Assembly: GCA_023897205.1 (NCBI GenBank)
Contig: JAHWDD010000012.1
Span: 620,001-684,000 of the forward strand
DNA length: 64,000 nt
Direction: 5' to 3'
DNA from: Exophiala sp. HKRS030
Lineage: Eukaryota; Ascomycota; Eurotiomycetes; Chaetothyriales; Herpotrichiellaceae
Below are positions 56,695 to 64,000 of the stretch, piece by piece. The notes below the pieces were generated by a model that saw only the letters and a program-made list of their open reading frames with translations, was not told the origin of the DNA and did not search any database. The position numbers were made by a program, and so were the translations under genes. Positions within the stretch are counted from its first letter, which is position 1; each line of letters starts with the position of its first letter.

Positions 56695-58501
56695 TCATAA
56701 CTTGCTCCTTGATCGCCATCGAATCCAGGGATGTGTCTCGCCTGTTCGAATCAGCGGCTCAAGTCGTGCCGTATTCACCAGTCCCGGATGGGCCTGATCG
56801 ACGTCTGTGATGCCAACCAGCTTCATGGCTGACTCGAGTTCATCGCTCAAGACTGTTCAGAGAACCACAGTTAGTCAACATGTCAGATTAGGTAACTAAT
56901 CAAGATGACAGAGATCGAGGCAACTGGGGGTTACTCACTTTCAGTCAAATGTTCGACGCCTTCCTGCCCATAGGCGAGGGAGTACAGATATGGCCGACCA
57001 ATTCCTACCGCCGTCGCACCCAATGCAAGCGCCTTGAGGATGTCAGTCCCGCGCCGAATTCCTCCATCTACGTAGATCTCGAGCTGATCTAGAATTTCGG
57101 GGCATTGTCGGTGAATCTCCAGCAACGTCAGGAGCGCAGGTTGTGTTCTACCCCGGATTCTGGTCAGTCTCGGGGGCGCAAAAGGACGCCATTCTTGAAG
57201 GTAAGAACTTACGTGTCCAGAGACCTTCCGCCATGGTTGCTGAGCAGTATACCTTCAACTCCGTGGTCTGCAGCTGCCCGAGCATCGGCCGCCGTCTGAA
57301 TACCTTTCAAGACAATAGGAAGCCCTCCGCTGGCTTCTCGAATCCACGGGAGATCCTTCCAACATAGCGTCGAGTCGATATATTGTGCCATTACTCTTCC
57401 CAATCCACCGCCTTTCTTGTCATTTACTGCAACAGCCCCGCTGACTGGTGAGGACAAGTTCCCTGCAGCGAGCCGCTCGTCCGCCTCTCGTTTCCCTGGA
57501 ATCGGAGCATCCACGGTCACGAAAACAGCTTGAACTCCCAGATCCCTGGCTTTTCGAAGTAACTGGGTCGTCTTCTGTCGGTCTGAATTGACATAAAGTT
57601 GCAGGAAGAAAGGTTGTTTGGGGAGCCCAGCTTCGACAATGTCAGACAATGGGTAAGAAGCATTACTCGATACCTATAACCACACAGATAACGTTAGCAC
57701 ATGTTTTAGTCGCGCTGAAATTGGTTTGCACAATGGAAACACAAAGGCCATACCGTCAGTATAATTCCTTGAGACCCACAGCCACGAGCTAGAGCGAGTT
57801 CTCCATCCGAATGTGCCAGTCTCGCCATGGCCGTGGGGCTGACGAAGAACGGGACGCTACTCTCGCAACCCAGAATTGATCTTCTGATGGACACATTCCT
57901 GACATTTCTGAGTACACGCGGCCGAAGCATCACCTTGCGGAAGCTTTCCTGGTTGTCTCGGTGACTAATGAGGTCTGTGGCTGCCGACGAGTAGAATGCA
58001 TATGTCTTCTCAGAATACACATCTCGAGCCACATCTTCAAAGTCGTGAACGGCAATCATACTGTGAAGTGGAGGCTTGCTTCGTTGTCGTGGTTTTGAGA
58101 TCGGATTGGAGAGACCCGAGTCTTCTGCGACACTGAGCTCTGCTGCCCCAAAGGCTGGTTTTGCCGGCATGGTTGTCACATCGATCACGCCAATTAATTG
58201 GCCTTTTTCGAGAGTCTGTTCCAGTATACTGGGTGCATGGACCTCGTCGTATGCGCTTGTGGCATCGCCACCTGCATATCTCAATATGACTGATACAATT
58301 CATGTTAGAGGGCAAAATATACCAGGCGGGAAAGAGCTGAGCAGGCTTACTGGCAGATCCCCCGGGATGCTCATCTAAAAAGGACGAGACATTCCAGACT
58401 TTTGAATGGACCAAGATCCAACAATCTGCAGCGTGATTATGTTTCTTCAGCTCATCGTAAGACACCAGAGCTGTCGAAGCAAGAGTCGAAGTAGATGCCA
58501 T
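56695..58501 (-). CDS. Cytochrome b5-FMN alpha-hydroxyacid dehydrogenase (flavocytochrome b2-like)
   Basis: Five exons (58501-58351, 58289-57754, 57673-57213, 57147-56939, 56852-56695) give 504 residues; introns are 61-86 nt. A cytochrome b5 domain fills residues 13-90, with haem ligands His45 (HPGG) and His68. The FMN barrel starts near 118 ([14 protein letters not shown]). The catalytic His376 lies in SNHGGRSLD and the FMN-phosphate region is [20 protein letters not shown]. Family members oxidise L-lactate, mandelate or other 2-hydroxy acids and pass electrons to cytochrome c. There is no mitochondrial presequence: the b5 domain begins almost at the start, unlike yeast Cyb2. It is divergent from the acid-sugar kinase gene, which suggests a sugar-acid substrate. 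Confidence 0.9.
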
Positions 58502-59096
58502 TCTTAAGACACAGCAGAAATCAGCCGTCAAGCTTTACAGATAGACCGCACAAAGATGGCGAACAAGAAGAGATATCGCACGCCAACTATCTCCGCAACC
58601 ATTTGACTATGTCCTGCACCAGTCCCGTCACACCGGCTTTTCAAGGGCCAAATCTCTGTGCAATGCGGCTGGATCTCCATCCTACTGCCATGCATCACAG
58701 GGAAACGTCTTAGATCATCTCATGGCCTTTCATCAGGTATCTGGCTCAAGCCGTGGCTACGGACAAGGACCGCCGTTGCGCCGTAGATGGTGATTTACTC
58801 CGTTAACCCTGCAAGATACCCCTCAAAATACGGGGAGTGGCAGAGTCGGCGGTGTTCCCGGTCACCTCGGCGAAAAGCCGTAGGCGAGAGCTAAAGTCCA
58901 CAGCGCCTATACCCACGAAGCTAGAGCCAAAGTCCACGGCGGGGACAACCGAGGAGTGCGTCGTGACAACACCGGGAAGATAGCAAGATGCAGAAGGAGC
59001 CTTGGAGAAGCCTTGGACACATCATCAAAGGGACTTAGAGTCACTGCAAATGGTGTGGTAGCAAAGGACACTGCAGATTGCAACGACTTGTCCAAC
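58502..59096. promoter_or_regulatory. Shared divergent promoter of the flavocytochrome and kinase-reductase genes
   Basis: These 595 bases control two divergent genes. Two CGG/CCG pairs lie close together: CGG-N5-CCG at 58850-58860 and CGG-N7-CCG at 58868-58880, forms that fungal zinc-cluster regulators can bind. An 18-bp direct repeat (58888-58905 and 58924-58941, two mismatches) follows. The pairs may serve a cluster regulator; this is inferred from position only. Confidence 0.45.
58888..58941. repeat. Direct repeat of 18 bp, two copies 36 bp apart
   Basis: GAGCTAAAGTCCACAGCG at 58888 recurs at 58924 with two transitions. Both lie in the divergent promoter beside the CGG/CCG pairs. Confidence 0.8.
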
Positions 59097-61717
59097 ATGC
59101 AAGAAGCCACCACCAGATCGCTAGAGGGCGCCCTCGCGACTCTGCCGCCCCCAGTTGCTCAAACAAGCCTGAGAGAAGACATCAGCCGTCGACGAGCGCA
59201 AAGTAGTCTACCCGTTCTGGTGGTACTCGATGATGACCCGACCGGCACACAGACATGTCACGACATCAACGTGCTCACAGCGTGGGAGGTCGAGCTCCTG
59301 GTCGCCGAGTTCAGAGCGACTCCTTCGGGATCAGGCTTCTTCATCCTCACCAACTCTCGAGCTTTACATACTTCCGAGGCTCGAGATCTGATCAGAACGA
59401 TCTGTGTCGCGGTCCAGCAGGCAGCCAAGATTGCGAGCGTCGACTTTGAACTCGTCTTGAGAGGCGATTCCACTCTGCGAGGCCATTTCCCTGATGAGCC
59501 AGAAGTCGCCGAGTCAGTCATTGGAGAGGTCGATGGCTGGATACTGGCTCCGTTCTTTCGTCAAGGTGGCCGTCTTACCATCGGCGATGTGCACTATGTC
59601 GCCGACGTGGATGGCAGTCTTGTGCCCGTTGCACAGACTCCTTTTGCCAAAGATGCCACCTTTGGTTTTCGAAGTTCAAACTTGAAAGACTACGTGGCAG
59701 AGAAATCAAAAGGTGCAATCACAGCTGAGCAGGTCGAATCAATCTCACTGAAAGATGTTCGAGAAGGGGGTGCCTCTGGGGTGGCTGCGCGACTTCTCGG
59801 CTTCCAAAGAAAATGTGTCGTTATTGTCAACGCCGTTGTTGATACGGACATGGAGATTTTCGTCCAAGGACTCTTACAAGGTACGATCAACGGGGAGAAG
59901 GACACCACAGCTGTTCCAGAAGACTTATTTTTAATATAGCAAGAGATCAAGGAAAGAGATACATCTATCGGACGGGAGCTGCCTTCGTATCGACCAGACT
60001 TGGTTTGTCACAAATACCGCCACTGACGGCGGAAGCACTGAACATGGACTTGGAGATGAGTAGCCCGGGAGGTTTGATCATCGCTGGATCCTACGTTCCG
60101 AAAACTACCGCCCAGCTGGAATCTCTCATTGCTGGTCGCGGGAACCACTTACACACGGTAGTAATACAAGTGGATGCGCTACTTGAAACCCACACAAATT
60201 CAGAAGATATCATCCTCAGAGCCGCCGACGAGGCAGGCCAGAAGATTGCTGAAGGCATAGACGTTCTCGTAATGACGAGCCGCAAGCTTATCACGGGCCA
60301 CGACGAGCGTTCTAGTCTGGCTATTGGCTCCGTCATCGCCAAAGCACTTGTTCTCTTCTTGAGACTGCTGAACCCTCGACCACGATATATTATCGCGAAG
60401 GTATGTCCGCTCAAAACCTCCTGAGCCATCATTAGAGTCGGGTTGAACGTTGAGTCAGCTAGTTAACTCTCTCAGGGAGGAATCACATCATCGGATATGG
60501 CCACTAAAGGTCTACGTATGAAGCGCGCCAGAATCTTGGGCCAGGCGGCCTCCGGTGTTCCACTTTGGCAATGCCACGAGACTGTGTCGAAATTTCCCGC
60601 CATTCCATATGTCGTTTTCCCCGGCAATGTCGGAGACAAGGACACCTTGCGCGAGCTCGTTGCTGGATGGGCCAAATCGAAGCCGAACCAGAACATCCCG
60701 CCAATGAGATATCGCCGGCTTGGGAAGAGTGGGCTGAAGACTTCTCAGATAATCCTGGGTTGTATGACTCTTGGTAATCCGCAGTGGGAAGGGAGTCCCT
60801 GGGTGCTTCCAGAGAAGGAAGCTCTGCCAATTCTGAAAAAAGCGTACGACCTGGGTATCAACACTTGGGACACGGCCAACACGTATTCAAATGGTCTTTC
60901 TGAAGACATCATCGGCAAGGCTTTAACCAAATACTCGATACCTCGAAGCAAAGTCGTCATCATGACCAAGCTCTACTATCCAGTTATGGAGCAGAATCCG
61001 AACTCTCGTCCTAATCCCGCCGTGAACGATGGTGCTCTCGTCAATCAGATGGGTCTGAGTCGTAAGCACATCTTTGATGCGGTCGAAGCATCACTTCGCC
61101 GCCTCGACACAACTTACATCGATGTTCTTCAGATCCACCGTCTGGATACGGAAACGTCGCCAGAGGAGATCATGCGTGCTTTGCACGATCTCGTGCAGCA
61201 AGGAAAAGTGCATTATTTAGGTGCATCGAGCATGCCGTGTTGGCAACTCGCACGCTTACAGTATGCGGCCAAGATGCACGACTGGACGCCCTTTTCTAGC
61301 ATGCAGAACCTGTGGAATCTTCTCTACCGGGAGGAAGAGCGCGACGTTGTACCCTTTTGCGAGGCCGAGGGCATCGGTCTGATCCCATGGTCACCTTTGG
61401 CCCGCGGCCTTTTGACCCGACCCTGGAGTGAGAAGACCGTACGGAGCGAAAAGGACGCGAAGACGTCCCAATGGTTCCAGGGGATCCAGAATGAGCAGAT
61501 TGTACAGCGCGTTCAAGAGCTGGCAAAACGAAAGAGCTGTACAATGGCAGATGTCTCACTCGCTTGGCTTTTGGCCAAAGAGGCCTGTCCGGTCGTGGGA
61601 TTGAACAGTTTGGAAAGAGTAGAGTCAAGTCTGAATGCTTTGAGAGTGACTTTGACCTCGGAAGACTTGGAGTATTTACAGGATCTATATGAGCCTCTTC
61701 GAGTACAAGGATTTTAG
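59097..61717 (+). CDS. Four-carbon acid-sugar kinase (DUF1537/OtnK type) fused to aldo-keto reductase
   Basis: Three exons (59097-59880, 59940-60400, 60476-61717; introns 59 and 75 nt) give 828 residues. Residues 1-490 are a complete DUF1537 kinase: DDDPTGTQT at 45-53, LRGDSTLRGHF at about 121-131, and the C-terminal nucleotide domain with GGITSSDMA (416-424) and VVFPGNVGD (461-469). After a linker the frame passes straight into an aldo-keto reductase from Met492 to the end, with catalytic D547, Y552, K580 and H636. No stop or splice signal separates the halves. Bacterial OtnK phosphorylates 3-oxo-tetronate. The reductase could act on a neighbouring pathway intermediate. Start ATG 59097 is the first in frame near the kinase core; the frame is open further upstream without ATG. 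Confidence 0.88.
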
Positions 61718-62438
61718 GTAACTACGCATTCGCACCAAGTTTACAGCCCATGTATTAGGCTGCTCCGTGCCCGGAATAAAGGACTCCCTCACGCGTAACC
61801 TTAACGTTGAAGCGCCTATTGGATCGTAGGTTTGTGTTTTACTCAAATGGCCAACCACCAGCATACTGTACGTTGATCCTCCACTTTTGCTCCGGAATCC
61901 TTTACCACGAGACTCGTTCGGTATACTAATAATCCGGCTTCCTGTCCGATACTTGTACGGTATCATAATGTTTGTACTCCATGTGGTCTCGGCGACCGGA
62001 CTCACCATACCTGTGCGGTTTCTAGTCCCTCGGGCCGGAGCAAGGAGCGAGCATTCATGTGGGGTCCGATAGTCAGGCATGTGTTGGATGTATCCCAAGA
62101 TTCGACAGTCCAAAGTCACGGCGAGTGTGCCGCGCAGAAGAGGACTAGGGGGGTTCGGATTGCGCGAGCAGAAAAAAACGGTTCGCTATTGGCGGTGTTG
62201 TGACACAAACTTCATTGTTCGCCAACATACTTATACTATTGTTCCCTCTTTGCAGGGAACACACAGTTTCGGTACGTGAGATACAGGTGAAAACCAGGAT
62301 CAAGATAGCCATAAATTTTGCTACTCGAGTTACAGTCGAAGCCAAGCACCAGGATCGACATCCACAAGTGACGGGCGTGAAAAGCAACTAGAAACCCAAG
62401 GCCAGGGACGGAAAAAAAGAACTTGAACACAACTTTTG
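61718..62438. other. Upstream region of the DenD-like gene
   Basis: A 721-base gap between two genes on the same strand. It should hold the end of the fusion gene and the promoter of the next. Nothing specific is seen. Confidence 0.4.
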
Positions 62439-63506
62439 ATGACGGACAGCACGAAACAGCTTTCAGGGAACATGAATGTCCTCATAACCGGTGCGGGGGG
62501 GTTTCTCGGGCAGTGTCTGGCATCTGCGTTGATGAAGAATCCTTCCGTCGAGAGTTTGTTGTTGACTGATGTGGCCGAGCCCAACATCCCATCAATCACG
62601 GATTGTTCTCAAGAACAACAAAAAAACAGCTCCTCCAACAAGAACTGCTGTTGTTCTGTACGAGCCACAAAGGCCGACCTCACGCAAAGACAAGGATGTG
62701 AAGCGGTGATTTCGCCAAACCTAACGCACGTCTACCTCTTGCACGGAATCATGTCTGGTGCAGCCGAGGCGAACCTGGAATTGGGGTTGGCTGTCAACGT
62801 CGACTCGATGCGCAACATGCTCGACACTCTCCGTAAGATCAAGAGAGGTATAAGGGTCATTTTCCCATCAAGCTTGGCCGTGTTCGGGCCCGCAGCGGCG
62901 GCGGCGGAAGAGGGCGGCGGATCGTCTCATGTCGTCGTCAGCGAGGAGACGATGCCCTCGCCCCAGTCGTCTTACGGTGCACAAAAATACATCTGTGAGA
63001 TTTTGTTGAACGACTATACTCGACGTGGGTTGCTGGATGCCCGTATCGTTCGTCTGCCCACCATCATCGTCCGACCGGGCAGACCGTCAGGCGCCGCTTC
63101 TTCGTTTTGTTCTGGCATCGTTCGAGAACCGTTGAACGGGGAAAGGAGTGTGTTGCCCGTCTCTCGAAGTCTCAAATTGTGGGTGTGCTCGACGAGGTGT
63201 GTCGTCAGGAATTTGCTCGTCGCCGGGGATATCCCGGCCGCAATGTATGGGAAAGGAAGCAGGACAATCAATCTACCGGGTATCATGGTGACGGTCCAAG
63301 ATATGCTCGACGCTCTCGAAAAAGTCGGAGGCCACAAGGCACTCGGTTTGATTGACGAGGTGCCTGATGAATCTGTGGCTCGCATCGTGGGTTCGTGGCC
63401 TAGCAGCTTCAACATCACCAAAGCCAAGACGCTCGGATTCCACGACGATGGGCCCCTGGAACAAACGATCCAAGATTATGTCACGGACTTTTCGTCAAAT
63501 CGGTAA
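62439..63506 (+). CDS. NAD-dependent sugar-acid dehydrogenase, D-erythronate dehydrogenase (DenD)-like
   Basis: A single exon of 355 residues from ATG 62439; ATG 62472 (MNVLITGAGG) is a plausible alternative start. It is an extended SDR with the nucleotide motif TGAGGFLG, the active Ser in FPSSLAVFG, and the YGAQK catalytic Tyr-Lys pair. The blocks SGAAEANLELGLAVNVD, RLPTIIVRPGRPSGAASSF and VGSWPSSFN are signatures of DenD rather than of generic epimerases. DenD oxidises D-erythronate to its 2-oxo acid. Two inserts are unusual: a Ser/Asn/Cys-rich stretch at about 56-75 and an Ala/Glu/Gly run near 155-165. It ends 33 bases from the stop of a convergent regulator gene. Confidence 0.87.
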   Translation: MTDSTKQLSGNMNVLITGAGGFLGQCLASALMKNPSVESLLLTDVAEPNIPSITDCSQEQQKNSSSNKNCCCSVRATKADLTQRQGCEAVISPNLTHVYLLHGIMSGAAEANLELGLAVNVDSMRNMLDTLRKIKRGIRVIFPSSLAVFGPAAAAAEEGGGSSHVVVSEETMPSPQSSYGAQKYICEILLNDYTRRGLLDARIVRLPTIIVRPGRPSGAASSFCSGIVREPLNGERSVLPVSRSLKLWVCSTRCVVRNLLVAGDIPAAMYGKGSRTINLPGIMVTVQDMLDALEKVGGHKALGLIDEVPDESVARIVGSWPSSFNITKAKTLGFHDDGPLEQTIQDYVTDFSSNR

Positions 63507-63539
63507 AACGCGACTTGTGGAGAGGCCGATCCGACAAAA

Positions 63540-64000
63540 TCATGTCGTAAAGTTCATGGTCATGTCGGGGAAACTGAACTGTTCAAAATCTGCAAAAATA
63601 AAGTCGTTGGCTCCGACCCTCAGTTCGGGATACGAGCGATGATGATGATGATCAAAGTCGCTGGCATTGTTGTCTGATGGCATCAACGGCGGGATGAATT
63701 GATTCACGACGTCCATAATGGGTTGTTGGTTCATCAACCCTCGCTGATGGACGTTCAAATCCTGAAGTTCTCCCCCAAACGCCGAAGTCATCGCTGTGGT
63801 ACTTTCCATCAGCTTCTGGGAAAGTCCGCCGCTCATGCGGGAGATGGGGTGTTGTGGGATGCAGGGCAGTTTCTGGAACAGGGTGAGTACGCCGCCGATC
63901 AGTCCCAAGCTGTGGCTCACGTCCAACGAGAGTTGTTCGTGGTACTTTGTACAAATCTCCATGAGGAAGTGGCCGGCAAAGGCTATCATGATGTGGAAGT
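63540..64000 (-). CDS. C-terminal part of a probable zinc-cluster transcription factor, cut by the right edge
   Basis: An open frame enters from the right edge and ends at TGA 63540-63542, giving at least 153 residues. The start FHIMIAFAGHFLMEICTKYH is helical, as in the last part of fungal-specific regulatory regions. It is followed by a Met/Gln-rich segment and a tail with HHHH and acidic-aromatic residues (FIFADFEQFSFPDM), typical of an activation domain. The DNA-binding domain would lie outside the window, so the Zn2Cys6 assignment is an inference. Its place beside the sugar-acid genes makes it a candidate pathway regulator. Confidence 0.55.
   Translation of the reverse strand, partial: FHIMIAFAGHFLMEICTKYHEQLSLDVSHSLGLIGGVLTLFQKLPCIPQHPISRMSGGLSQKLMESTTAMTSAFGGELQDLNVHQRGLMNQQPIMDVVNQFIPPLMPSDNNASDFDHHHHRSYPELRVGANDFIFADFEQFSFPDMTMNFTT

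Noticed and set aside
60704..61717. Separate aldo-keto reductase gene starting at Met 60704
   Set aside because: No stop codon, polyadenylation gap or promoter space separates it from the kinase; the frame is continuous. Retained as a fusion pending RNA evidence.

Overview
The window is nuclear DNA of a filamentous ascomycete (Pezizomycotina). Genes are dense and carry short introns, about 47 to 150 nt, with GTRNGT donors, CTAAC/CTGAC-like branch sites and YAG or AAG acceptors. The protein set is typically fungal: FG-nucleoporin Nup42, Erv1, a CYP505 self-sufficient P450 and a DUF3431 protein. A place within Eurotiomycetes is possible but the sequence alone does not prove it. I see no rRNA, tRNA, transposon or CRISPR array.

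Positions 1 to about 32.9 kb are mostly housekeeping. In order: a Cue3/ASCC2 homologue (partial at the left edge), ribosomal protein S20, nucleoporin Nup42, AP-1 beta-adaptin, V-ATPase proteolipid c, a 54-residue single-pass membrane protein, a DEK_C-type nuclear protein, Erv1, a DUF3431 type II membrane protein, a HAD/'Swiss army knife' RNA-repair-like protein, a CRAL-TRIO lipid-transfer protein, an HNT1 HIT hydrolase, a secreted aspartic protease, Utp15, a Prp24/SART3 U6 snRNP factor and mitochondrial ribosomal protein L22.

From 33 to 55.5 kb the content is accessory: a CYP505 P450-reductase fusion, a four-TM membrane protein, a FAD monooxygenase, a 4 kb gene-free stretch, a long Ser/Ala-rich secreted protein with two related Cys modules, an MFS transporter, a membrane-anchored alpha/beta hydrolase and an OCH1-type glycosyltransferase.

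The last 7.3 kb (56.7 to 64 kb) looks like a catabolic cluster for four-carbon sugar acids. It holds a cytochrome b5-FMN hydroxyacid dehydrogenase. Divergent from it is a DUF1537-type acid-sugar kinase fused in frame to an aldo-keto reductase. Next comes a close relative of bacterial D-erythronate dehydrogenase (DenD), then the C-terminus of a probable zinc-cluster transcription factor cut by the right edge. In bacteria DenD and the DUF1537 kinase OtnK act in the same erythronate/threonate pathway. Their side-by-side presence here, with a fused reductase and a flavocytochrome, is the most interesting signal in the window.

Exon joins were inferred by eye from splice signals, reading-frame continuity and family conservation.
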